Virus record (IMG/VR): IMGVR_UViG_3300027968_000009
Coordinates: 1 to 41,702 of that record
Length of the DNA stretch: 41,702 nucleotides
Reading direction: 5' to 3' (one strand)
DNA from: a virus
Below, in pieces: positions 6,315 to 14,379 of the stretch. The notes beneath the pieces were generated by a model, which was not told where the DNA came from, did not search any database, and worked only from the letters and a program-made list of their open reading frames with translations. A program made the position numbers and the translations under genes. Numbering within the stretch: position 1 is the stretch's first letter; every line of letters starts with the position of its first letter.

Positions 6315-6538
6315 CCAACCAGCCAACAAAAGCGGATTTGCTGAATCTTTTAGAGCGAGAAACCATGAATATTGCCGGTGAAGTGGTATTGAGCAAAGTG
6401 GGCTATACGCCGCGCCTTGACCGTATCGAAACGTCTCTCGGAGAGATTATCACGGCTATCCTCGAACTGAAAAAGATGGAAGGTGTACCAACCAACTTGC
6501 AGTTGGTTGACGGGAAAGAAAGTGTGAGTGAGGGATGA
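6311..6538 (+). CDS. Small hypothetical protein
   Basis: A 75-aa mostly helical protein (KADLLNLLERETMNI, RLDRIETSLGEIITAILELK), possibly a short coiled coil. No known domain. It ends with the GAAAGTGTGAGTGAGGGATGA version of the repeated end/RBS block and overlaps the next gene by ATGA. Confidence 0.68.
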   Translation: MTNQPTKADLLNLLERETMNIAGEVVLSKVGYTPRLDRIETSLGEIITAILELKKMEGVPTNLQLVDGKESVSEG

Positions 6539-6759
6539 GTAATCCATTGGAGACGAGCGGAATAGAGCGCCTCTATGGCTTCCGAATCATTCCTGATGAA
6601 ACTATCCCCAATGGCTATAGACGCATGGAGGGGATGGATATTTATATCAGTCCTGGTAACTACAAGATTATCAGGGAAATGAATGCAAAGGCCATACTCG
6701 TAGCGATCGGCTGTATGCGCGAAATGGCTAATGCGGGTGCGTCAGCCAGTACACAATGA
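6535..6759 (+). CDS. Small hypothetical protein, end of the plus-strand cassette
   Basis: A 74-aa protein (MSNPLETSGIERLYGFRIIP) with a GNYKIIREMNAKAILVA segment. No recognised family. Its last 32 nt overlap, tail to tail, the 3' end of the minus-strand XhlA-like gene, so the two convergent transcripts would be antisense there. No terminator is seen between them. Confidence 0.65.
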   Translation: MSNPLETSGIERLYGFRIIPDETIPNGYRRMEGMDIYISPGNYKIIREMNAKAILVAIGCMREMANAGASASTQ

Positions 6760-7012
6760 TACCTCCAGCCACAGTGGTTGCCAGGGCCACTACTGCCGTC
6801 GTCACCACCAGCACGGTTTTCAAGAGGATATCGAGGCGCGTCTTTGTCGTCGCCTGATCGGTGGAGAGCTGCTGATTGATCTTGTTCTGTTCGTCGAGAA
6901 TACGATCAATGCGTTCGAGGTGCTTGGTAAATAGATCGGTCAGCACTTCGTAGGTCTGGATGTTTTGTAAGCGTTGCTGCCGGGCATTATTGCCATTGTT
7001 GCTTCCTGTCAT
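6728..7012 (-). CDS. XhlA-like membrane protein (holin accessory)
   Basis: A 94-aa protein with a polar N-terminus, a central coiled coil (LFTKHLERIDRILDEQNKIN) and one C-terminal transmembrane helix (VVTTAVVALATTVAGGIIVY) ending HPH. This coiled-coil plus tail-anchor layout is that of haemolysin XhlA/phage holin-accessory proteins, which act at the cytoplasmic membrane in lysis. It follows the large tip gene 8 nt after its stop. The lysis genes proper come after the inserted plus-strand cassette, which seems to have split the lysis region. Confidence 0.65.
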   Translation of the reverse strand: MTGSNNGNNARQQRLQNIQTYEVLTDLFTKHLERIDRILDEQNKINQQLSTDQATTKTRLDILLKTVLVVTTAVVALATTVAGGIIVYWLTHPH

Positions 7013-7020
7013 CTCTCCTC

Positions 7021-10000
7021 CTAATACCAGACGCGGGTATAGTTGTTCAGTGACGGGCCGTTCGTCGCGTCAATGGCATAGACATAGGTCATGCCGCTCG
7101 CGCTCATATAGCCGGTGGTGGTCAGCTTGACAATGGGGAGTTGTGCGTTCCACGTCGCCAGCATTTCCGGCAAAAAGAGCGAAATAAAGGTGCCGGGGGC
7201 CAGTCCCGCGTAGAGCGTCGTTCCCACGAGTTCTATGGTATTGTTGTTACCCAGGCGCGTGAGCAGGCCGTTGCCAAAGCTGGTGGCTTGCGCGGTGGTC
7301 ATACCGTTGGTGACACCGGAGAGCGCCGATTCGATCTCCGCCACAATGCCGGAATTGCCTTCAAGCGTCGCCTGCGCGCTCTGGCTGCTGCCGTTGTTGA
7401 GGATGGTATTGACCGTCGACTGCCCGACGTAGGTAAAGGACAGAATGGCGCCTGCTGGCAGTTTTGGCAGCGTACTGTCATACGAGATGCTTGCGCTGCC
7501 TGGTTGCCAGTAGAACTGGCGGTTGTTGTCGATGCCCTGCACGCCCACCGTGGCAGGGCTGCTGTTGATTGTGATGACCGGCGCGCTGTAGAGCGGATAG
7601 CCCATTTGCCAGGACGTGGTACTCCCATCGGCCACTTTGAGTTCCGGTGGCGGCGTGACCAGGCTCGTGACATTGGTGATGATCTGCTGATTGCGGAAGA
7701 GGTCAGCACCTGCCTGCACGCTCACCTGTGGCCGGTAGAGCAGATAGCCTGACGCAGCAGCCGGGTCCACCACGCTCTGCACGGGAAATGCCGCCGGACG
7801 GGCCAGGCGTGGGCCAAAGAAGAGTTTTTGCCAGCGATCAATGTACCAGTAGTAATCACCGCTCGCCTGGACCGCCGCATCGATCTCGTTGGAGTAGTAA
7901 GCGGCAAAGGGCAGTGTAACAGGATGCAACTGGTAGATCGTCGCCCCCGTGCCAATTGTCGGGCCGCGCACGCAGGCCACCAGCGTGAAAAGCTGGGGCA
8001 TCACCGAGGGGTCGGTGGTCGTCATGGTTACTTTCGTGTAGAGTACCTGTCCTGTGAGGTTCGTACCGAGCGGCTGTATCCAGAGTTGATAATACCGCGA
8101 GGTGCCGCCGTCGTTGCGCAGTCCGCAGGCCCCGGCAGCGAGCGGCGAGGTGTCGAGGTAGGACTGCACGCACGTCCCATCCCAGTATACCGCGATCAGT
8201 CCCCCTTTCATCGTGACGCGCACGCGATGAAAGGTGCCTCGCGTAAAGGTGATGCTTGATGCGCTCCCAAGCAGCGAGCGCGTCCCGCTTGCCACCTTGT
8301 AGAGCCGCAACTGGTTGGTATAACCACCGCTACTGGACGCATCGTAGACACCCAGTTCGTAGTAGTTGCTCGTGCTGACTTCGCGCCAGGCAAGGCCACC
8401 GGCATCGCTCTCGTCCATATCACACAGGAGATCAACATCCGCGCACGAGATGGAGTTGTTGAGATAGAGGCCACCGGAGCCGCCGGAGAGGATGAGGCGG
8501 CTGTTCGTCGTGTCATAGGTCGCCGTCGCCGCACTGCCGCCACTCTTGCTGGTATTGGTGTAGTTGGCCGATGTGTTGCTGCTAAACAGGTCTTGCGTCG
8601 CCGCCGGTTGATTCGTCCAGTAGGACAGTGCCGCGCCCGCGCCGCTATTGCCCACATTCGTCCAGGTTGAGCCATCCTGTGAGGTGGCCACAGCCACGGT
8701 AGTGTTCGTCGGCACATTGGCATTCCACATGACATTCGACGAGGCCACATAGCCCACAGGCGTGAGCGAGAGCGCCGGACTGATGCGGGTGCCGGTGACG
8801 GTGCCATAGTTGCCACACACGCGCACCACCAGGCCGGTGATGATGGGGCTGTCCAGTAGCCCGGTGGAGTAGAGAATCACCTGAATCTTGAGCGATTTGC
8901 CGCTGACGCTCGTGCCGGGTGAGAGGCCTGGAATGCTGGTAGTGGGCGTCGTCGCGCCATTGGTGCATTGTTGCCAGGTGGTTCCTCCATCCAGGCTGGC
9001 CAGCACGACGGCGGTGGACTGTTCGTTGCCCTGTCCGGTGACTTCCGACCACGAGATTTGGGTATTGCCACAGGTGCCGAGACTCGAAAGCGAGATAGAC
9101 GGCGATATCCAGGTGCCGGAGAACGTGTTGGTGCAGGTCAGGTTGGCGATCTTGCCGGTGCAGCTGCTGCTGCTATCGACATAGGTGCGCAGGCCAATGT
9201 TGCCTGCCGCCGTGTAGGTGCTATCCAGAATATCGATGATGGGGCTACTGCCATTATTCCAGTAGACGGTATGACGGTTCTGCGAGACGACGAGCTTCAG
9301 GTGATAGGTGGTGCCGCTATTGATCGTCTCGCTGACCTGTACGATATCGGTAAAGGTGCCGGTTGCAGGCCCGCCGCCCACATTGGACGAGGGTGGGTTG
9401 TTGATGCCATAGCCCAGTGAGACGGAGGTGCCGCCTGCCTGCCCGCCCGGAGCGCGCATCACACGCACGTAGTAGGCAAAGCTGTTATTGGGCGACCCCC
9501 AGTAGGTCTGCCGATACACAAAGCCGATTTCATTCTGGTTGGGTGAGCTATCGGTCAGCGTAAAGTCGGCCTCAACGGTAAAGTTATTCACGGCACCCAA
9601 GAAGTTGAAGCGCGACGAGGACCAGGACGTTCCCGAGCTGCCGCCGGACGTGACGACATACGCCCCCGACGATGTGGATTGCGTGGGGTTACTTCTGCCA
9701 CTATTGCCCGGCACAAAGGTCATGTTATTGAGGTTAGACCAGGAATAGGAACTGGACCCAAGCGCCAGGTCGCCATTGCTGTTGGGCGCGGTGCCTGTCT
9801 CAGTCCCACCGTTCCAGGCAGATGCTGAGCCATACGCCGCCGTCACGTCGCTGGTTGTGGTGTTCGCCGCCGAGTTGATGGTGATGACGACTTGCAAGAG
9901 CGAGGGAATGGCTGTGGGGTCTTGCCCACCAGAGAATGTTTCTAGCAGGTAAAACGAGGTTCCCGCCACGTTCGCCCCGGCAGGTAGTCCCGGCAACGCC

Positions 10001-13000
10001 TGATTGTTGGTACACGGCAGCCAGGTCGTCCCATCATAGCTGATGAAAATCGCCGCCTGCCCGGCGACCGTCGCTGCCCCTGGCGACCCATCTGTGACAG
10101 TCGGGCCATAGGTGGGCGTCGAGGCCACCCAGGTGATCGTCGAATTTTGCACCAATCCTACGCCGCTGATGCTGTGCGCGGGTGAGAGGCGGGAACTGAC
10201 GGCAGGGCGATACACCGGCACGACGCTGACGACCGTTGCCGGAACAACATACGCGCCAATCGCCGATACCGTGGGCGGATTGACCGCCGGGGCAGTCGAT
10301 GTTGTGCTAAAGAACGGAGAGCCGGAATGGCTACCGAGATAGCAATTTTTAATATAAATATCGTAGGTTCCGGCCTGGTTGCCGGAATTAAAGATGGAAA
10401 CGCTGGTGATTGTCTTGCCAGAGAGCGCGGAGAGGTCAATTGCTCGCGTGTACCAGGCGTCTTTGGCGTAATCGGACAGGTCCTGGATGGAGAGAACGGA
10501 GAGGCCGCTCTGGTCCCACTGACCCACTGAGAAATTGGTATCTGCCGCGCCGACGTACTCGGTGAGGCTGGTGCCGTCGCTGAAGAAGAGTTCGACGCCC
10601 GCCTGAAACATCGGTGAGGTGGAGGCAATCCAGATATCATAGTTGAGCGTGTCAGAGCTGCCAACCGTCATACTGCCCGTCCAGATCACGGCATCGAGGC
10701 GATTATCCACCACTGCCGCATCCGCCGTCGTCACGCTGTAGGTCTGCCCATTCACCTGGACGGTACTCTGTGTCTTCGGCTGGTAGCCCTGCGAGGCGCT
10801 GAGGCCCGTCACTGGCCCACTACTGTTGAGCGTGCCGGTCGGCTGAATCGTCGTGAAGTTGCCATAAAAACTGGCTGTCTCCCCCGGCTGGCCGCCATAG
10901 ATCGTGACCGAGCCTGCCGGGGTATAGTTGGCGCTAAATGTCCCCAGCCCCGCCGTTCCTGACACGTTGGCCGTGCCGCCACTGACCGAGATCGTGTTGG
11001 GCGCGATTTCCGTGCCATAGGTATAGGCCAGAAACGATTGGAACTTGAGCGCGTTTTGTGTCGTGGGCGCAAGGGTGTTGTTACTTGCGACCATGTTAGT
11101 GAGTGTGCCGCTACTAAAGTCGCTTGTGACCTGTTCCGTCAGCGAGAACTGCGTCCCGGCCCGCGCCAGTTCGAGGTCGCCGGTATTGCTCGTGATCGGT
11201 GGCGAGGCTGTGTTGGGCGCGTAGGTAAAGGGCGTCGTTGTGGTGGTCGCCGCTGTATTGGTGAGCGTGCCCTGCCCAAAGGTGGCGGGGGTATAGTCGC
11301 TCTCTAAGGCAAAGTCACCCCATACGCCTTCCTGGGAAAGCGTCTGCTGGATGAAGTCGCACACCATATCGCCTGCCGTCCAGTTGAGGTAGTTGGTGGT
11401 GTTGGCCCGTTTATCCGCGTCATAATGGTGATCCATCATGGTCAGCGCGTGTTCCAGTTGCGCCGCGCCCCCGGCGGCGGGCTTGCTGATGCGGTCGTTA
11501 TTCACATAGCCGTCATACAATTTGCCCTGGCTGGCGTCCGAGAAGAGTACCGGCATGCCGCGCTGATAGGAGGCCGTCCCCGCTGTGTCCTCTGCCGTGA
11601 GCGTGAGGATAGAGCGTTGATCGAGCGCATCAGCCAGCGTAAAGGATTCGTTGAGGATAGAGGCTCCGACGCCGCTTTGCAGGCTGGATGTGCCAATCAG
11701 GCAGGAGAGGCCCGCAGGTGTACTGCTCATAGTTGGCGCGGTGGTCATACCGTCGTTGGTCACGCCCGCAGATGCGCTATTGGAGACGTAGACCGTAAAC
11801 ACATCGCTCGCCCAGGCGGTGCTACCATTCAAAACGAAGGCGTCCATGTAGAGCGTGTCGCCCGCGATGAATTGCCAGAGCGTGGCCGTGTTCGCAGGCG
11901 TCGTGTAGGTCGTCTTCGCGGTAGAGAAGGTTTGGCCTGAGAGCGTGGAGAGGGCAATCGGATAGTACGTGCCGTCCATCGTGCGGCGATACCAGCGCAC
12001 GATGAGCGATGCCCCACTTTTGGATGTGCCGGACTTGGCAAGCGTAAAGGCCGCAGACCACGAGCCTGCCACAATCGTATTGCCCGCTAGCGAGAGCGAC
12101 CAGCCTTTGCCAGTTGGGGCGGGTAAGGCCCCTGTCCCTGTTTGTGTGCCTCCCTGACTGGCCAGTTCGACATAGGTGTTGGTGCCCGATGACGGCATGG
12201 TGACGCTGACACTGGTTTCCGTGCCACCCGAGGTGATAGCCATCTGATCGGATCCTGTCAATCCCCCGGCGGTTTGCGCAACATTGCTCGCGTAAAAGAG
12301 CGACGTGGTAGAGGCCGCAATACGCCCGCGCAAGGAGAAATCATGATCCGCTACCAGTCCAATGCTCCCGCGCAAGGAGAAATCATGGTCGCTGATACCG
12401 GAAAGGCGTCCGCGCATCTGGTAGTCATGGTCAGCCGTCGTAGCTGACGACGGCATGAAGGTCACGACTGTGCCGTCCTGGTTTTGTGCCGTGCCGATGG
12501 TAAAGGACGCGGAGGCCGCCCCCGTTGTGCTGACGATCTGGTAGACCTCGCGCAAGGTTGGCCCGCCCGCGCCCTCAGCGCCAAATGACCAACCAGAAGT
12601 CAGGCTGCTCTCCGTCTGTCCCGCGCCGCCATACGCCAGTCCGGCGATCCAGAGTTCGCTTGCCTGCGTGGTAGTGGGGGTGGTGCCAGAACTCACCGTT
12701 GTCGAGGAAGACGGTGAGCCGATGGCCACCTGATCAACCGGATTGGACTGCCAGCCCGTCGTCGAGTTCCACTCGCTGAGCACCAGGTCATTGTTGTAGG
12801 CACTGTTCAGGTTGAAGGTGAAGCTGGTGGTACCCGCCATTGCTGCCGTGACGATCACGTAGTAGACCGAAACGCCTTGCGCCACCCCCGCATTTCCCTT
12901 TGCCAGCGTCCAACCGGTCGGGGTCGTCCAGGTCGCCGCCGTGTTGCCCGCCGCGACGGAAGCCACCAGCAGGTTGCCTTGCGTGACCCCACTGGTGAGC

Positions 13001-13065
13001 GTGACGGTATTCGACGCAGAGGCGGCAGCGCGGTTGCCCGCGCCCTGGACGCGACTAATGCTCAT
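7021..13065 (-). CDS. Giant tail-tip/receptor-binding protein
   Basis: A 2014-aa structural protein rich in Thr, Ser, Gly and Asn, as in phage tip and fibre proteins. Visible parts: an N-terminal beta domain; three short DHD-x3-RG repeats near residues 215-255; a tail-hub-like segment (RSILTLTAEDTAGTASYQRG, LEHALTMMDHHYDADKRANT); two LamG/concanavalin-like sandwiches (around FTVEADFTLTDSSPNQNEIG and VDLLCDMDESDAGGLAWREV); and at least three copies of a module with ISP-SLS-G and a DG-TW motif. The last 400 residues resemble a baseplate hub. It probably joins tip assembly and carbohydrate recognition on the host surface. The missing separate Dit/Tal genes fit a fusion. Confidence 0.8.
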   Translation of the reverse strand: MSISRVQGAGNRAAASASNTVTLTSGVTQGNLLVASVAAGNTAATWTTPTGWTLAKGNAGVAQGVSVYYVIVTAAMAGTTSFTFNLNSAYNNDLVLSEWNSTTGWQSNPVDQVAIGSPSSSTTVSSGTTPTTTQASELWIAGLAYGGAGQTESSLTSGWSFGAEGAGGPTLREVYQIVSTTGAASASFTIGTAQNQDGTVVTFMPSSATTADHDYQMRGRLSGISDHDFSLRGSIGLVADHDFSLRGRIAASTTSLFYASNVAQTAGGLTGSDQMAITSGGTETSVSVTMPSSGTNTYVELASQGGTQTGTGALPAPTGKGWSLSLAGNTIVAGSWSAAFTLAKSGTSKSGASLIVRWYRRTMDGTYYPIALSTLSGQTFSTAKTTYTTPANTATLWQFIAGDTLYMDAFVLNGSTAWASDVFTVYVSNSASAGVTNDGMTTAPTMSSTPAGLSCLIGTSSLQSGVGASILNESFTLADALDQRSILTLTAEDTAGTASYQRGMPVLFSDASQGKLYDGYVNNDRISKPAAGGAAQLEHALTMMDHHYDADKRANTTNYLNWTAGDMVCDFIQQTLSQEGVWGDFALESDYTPATFGQGTLTNTAATTTTTPFTYAPNTASPPITSNTGDLELARAGTQFSLTEQVTSDFSSGTLTNMVASNNTLAPTTQNALKFQSFLAYTYGTEIAPNTISVSGGTANVSGTAGLGTFSANYTPAGSVTIYGGQPGETASFYGNFTTIQPTGTLNSSGPVTGLSASQGYQPKTQSTVQVNGQTYSVTTADAAVVDNRLDAVIWTGSMTVGSSDTLNYDIWIASTSPMFQAGVELFFSDGTSLTEYVGAADTNFSVGQWDQSGLSVLSIQDLSDYAKDAWYTRAIDLSALSGKTITSVSIFNSGNQAGTYDIYIKNCYLGSHSGSPFFSTTSTAPAVNPPTVSAIGAYVVPATVVSVVPVYRPAVSSRLSPAHSISGVGLVQNSTITWVASTPTYGPTVTDGSPGAATVAGQAAIFISYDGTTWLPCTNNQALPGLPAGANVAGTSFYLLETFSGGQDPTAIPSLLQVVITINSAANTTTSDVTAAYGSASAWNGGTETGTAPNSNGDLALGSSSYSWSNLNNMTFVPGNSGRSNPTQSTSSGAYVVTSGGSSGTSWSSSRFNFLGAVNNFTVEADFTLTDSSPNQNEIGFVYRQTYWGSPNNSFAYYVRVMRAPGGQAGGTSVSLGYGINNPPSSNVGGGPATGTFTDIVQVSETINSGTTYHLKLVVSQNRHTVYWNNGSSPIIDILDSTYTAAGNIGLRTYVDSSSSCTGKIANLTCTNTFSGTWISPSISLSSLGTCGNTQISWSEVTGQGNEQSTAVVLASLDGGTTWQQCTNGATTPTTSIPGLSPGTSVSGKSLKIQVILYSTGLLDSPIITGLVVRVCGNYGTVTGTRISPALSLTPVGYVASSNVMWNANVPTNTTVAVATSQDGSTWTNVGNSGAGAALSYWTNQPAATQDLFSSNTSANYTNTSKSGGSAATATYDTTNSRLILSGGSGGLYLNNSISCADVDLLCDMDESDAGGLAWREVSTSNYYELGVYDASSSGGYTNQLRLYKVASGTRSLLGSASSITFTRGTFHRVRVTMKGGLIAVYWDGTCVQSYLDTSPLAAGACGLRNDGGTSRYYQLWIQPLGTNLTGQVLYTKVTMTTTDPSVMPQLFTLVACVRGPTIGTGATIYQLHPVTLPFAAYYSNEIDAAVQASGDYYWYIDRWQKLFFGPRLARPAAFPVQSVVDPAAASGYLLYRPQVSVQAGADLFRNQQIITNVTSLVTPPPELKVADGSTTSWQMGYPLYSAPVITINSSPATVGVQGIDNNRQFYWQPGSASISYDSTLPKLPAGAILSFTYVGQSTVNTILNNGSSQSAQATLEGNSGIVAEIESALSGVTNGMTTAQATSFGNGLLTRLGNNNTIELVGTTLYAGLAPGTFISLFLPEMLATWNAQLPIVKLTTTGYMSASGMTYVYAIDATNGPSLNNYTRVWY

Positions 13066-13067
13066 GT

Positions 13068-13592
13068 TTACCCCACAATTCCAAGTGCAGCAGGAGAAAG
13101 CGCCGGAACAGGAGGCCCATCCTCACGCCACTTGCCAAAAGGACGGTAGAGATTGGTCTTCCAGTTGACATAGAGTGCCTGCTGCTGGCAATCCCACACA
13201 AAGCAGGTACATTCCCCTGACGCCCTATCATCCAGCCGTCCCACGATCATCGCGGCCATCATCTTCTTGCCCGCGACGATCGTGGTATCAAATGACCCGT
13301 TTTTGAACTGGATGGCTCGCTGCTCAGGCAAAATTGGGACGCGCACCGTGTTGCCCGTTGGTGCCAGACGAGAAGCCGGACAAAACATCCACAGCTCTCG
13401 AATGCGCGACGTGAGATCGTTGGCGACGACATCCGCCGACCAGTCCGTGAGGCGTTCGATGCCCCGCACGAGGTCAATCTTGGAAACCGCCTCGCTGACC
13501 CACGTGTCATCATCGAGCTTCACCGCCCAATAGGGCCGGTCAATCTGCAACAGTGAGCGGTTCCCAAGCAGCCCGAAAAGCAATTCGTTCAT
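13068..13592 (-). CDS. Tail-associated hypothetical protein
   Basis: A 174-aa protein. The start at 13592 (MNELLFGLLGNRSLLQID) is chosen for AAAGGAAGGATGT upstream; a longer in-frame reading has no such site. It holds WAVKLDDDTWVSEAVSKIDL and a Cys-containing CTCFVWDCQQ. Located 2 nt before the tip gene and after the tape-measure cluster, it is likely a minor tail protein linking tip and tube. No family recognised with certainty. Confidence 0.7.
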   Translation of the reverse strand: MNELLFGLLGNRSLLQIDRPYWAVKLDDDTWVSEAVSKIDLVRGIERLTDWSADVVANDLTSRIRELWMFCPASRLAPTGNTVRVPILPEQRAIQFKNGSFDTTIVAGKKMMAAMIVGRLDDRASGECTCFVWDCQQQALYVNWKTNLYRPFGKWREDGPPVPALSPAALGIVG

Positions 13593-13609
13593 ACATCCTT
13601 CCTTTCGGG

Positions 13610-14368
13610 CTATGAATAGTTGTATTGCAGCGTAATGACCGGCGTCCACGTCCCGGTCGTGATGTTGGCCCCGATGAAGATGCAGAGCGTGAAGTACCAG
13701 TAGAAGGCGGTCGAGGCAGGTGGGGCGCTATTGCCGACGATGTACTGAAGCCAGCCCTGAAGTGACTGCCACGCGCCTGCTGAGTTGAGCCAGTTGGAAG
13801 CCGAAACCGCGACCGAGCCGGTCGTTCCGGTTGTGGCCGAGGGGTTGGTGCCGACCGAGCCTGCTGAGGGCGTTTTCTGCCCGCTGTTGTAGCCCTGATC
13901 GTAGGCATTGCCCTTGATATAGGAGGTCGAGGAGGTATCGCTTGACTGTCCATTGGTGAAGGCGTCATTATCCGTTCCGGGCGGCTGCGTGCCTGCTGCG
14001 GGAGGAGTATGCGTGCTGTCAGCAAAGCAGGAGAATTGCATGGCCGTAACCGGGTTTCCATCGGCGCTGAAGTTGAACCGCAGCACCCTGGCTTTGGTAT
14101 TGTCGCCCGTATAGGTAGCGATCTGGTTCCCTGTGGTATCGGCGGTAAAGGCCCAGAGCTGGGTGACTGCCTGCGTGCCGGAGGTGGGCTTGTTCATGTA
14201 GGGCCAGGAAGCGGAAGGTGTTGAACCTGTTTGCCCGCCGCCTGACTGCGCCATGCGCAGTTCATTGGCCCCGGATGTGCCGCCCTGTGCAATCGCGGTT
14301 CCCGTCCACGTCGGCGAGGCGTCGGTTCCCGTGTTGTACTGTATGCTAATTGAGGTATAGTCCGCCAT
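13610..14368 (-). CDS. Tail protein, Thr/Ser/Gly-rich
   Basis: A 252-aa protein with the composition of phage beta-rich tail proteins. It begins MADYTSISIQYNTGTDASP and ends with a FYWYFTLCIFIGANI stretch followed by VITLQYNYS, where both ends show a similar beta pattern (SIQYNTG, TLQYNYS). It lies between tape measure and tip protein, where distal tail proteins are encoded. The start follows GGAGCAAGGA. Specific function not recognised. Confidence 0.7.
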   Translation of the reverse strand: MADYTSISIQYNTGTDASPTWTGTAIAQGGTSGANELRMAQSGGGQTGSTPSASWPYMNKPTSGTQAVTQLWAFTADTTGNQIATYTGDNTKARVLRFNFSADGNPVTAMQFSCFADSTHTPPAAGTQPPGTDNDAFTNGQSSDTSSTSYIKGNAYDQGYNSGQKTPSAGSVGTNPSATTGTTGSVAVSASNWLNSAGAWQSLQGWLQYIVGNSAPPASTAFYWYFTLCIFIGANITTGTWTPVITLQYNYS

Positions 14369-14379
14369 ATTCCTTGCTC

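Noticed and set aside
7141-7752. 203-codon plus-strand frame
   Set aside because: Shadow inside the tip protein gene, with no domain.
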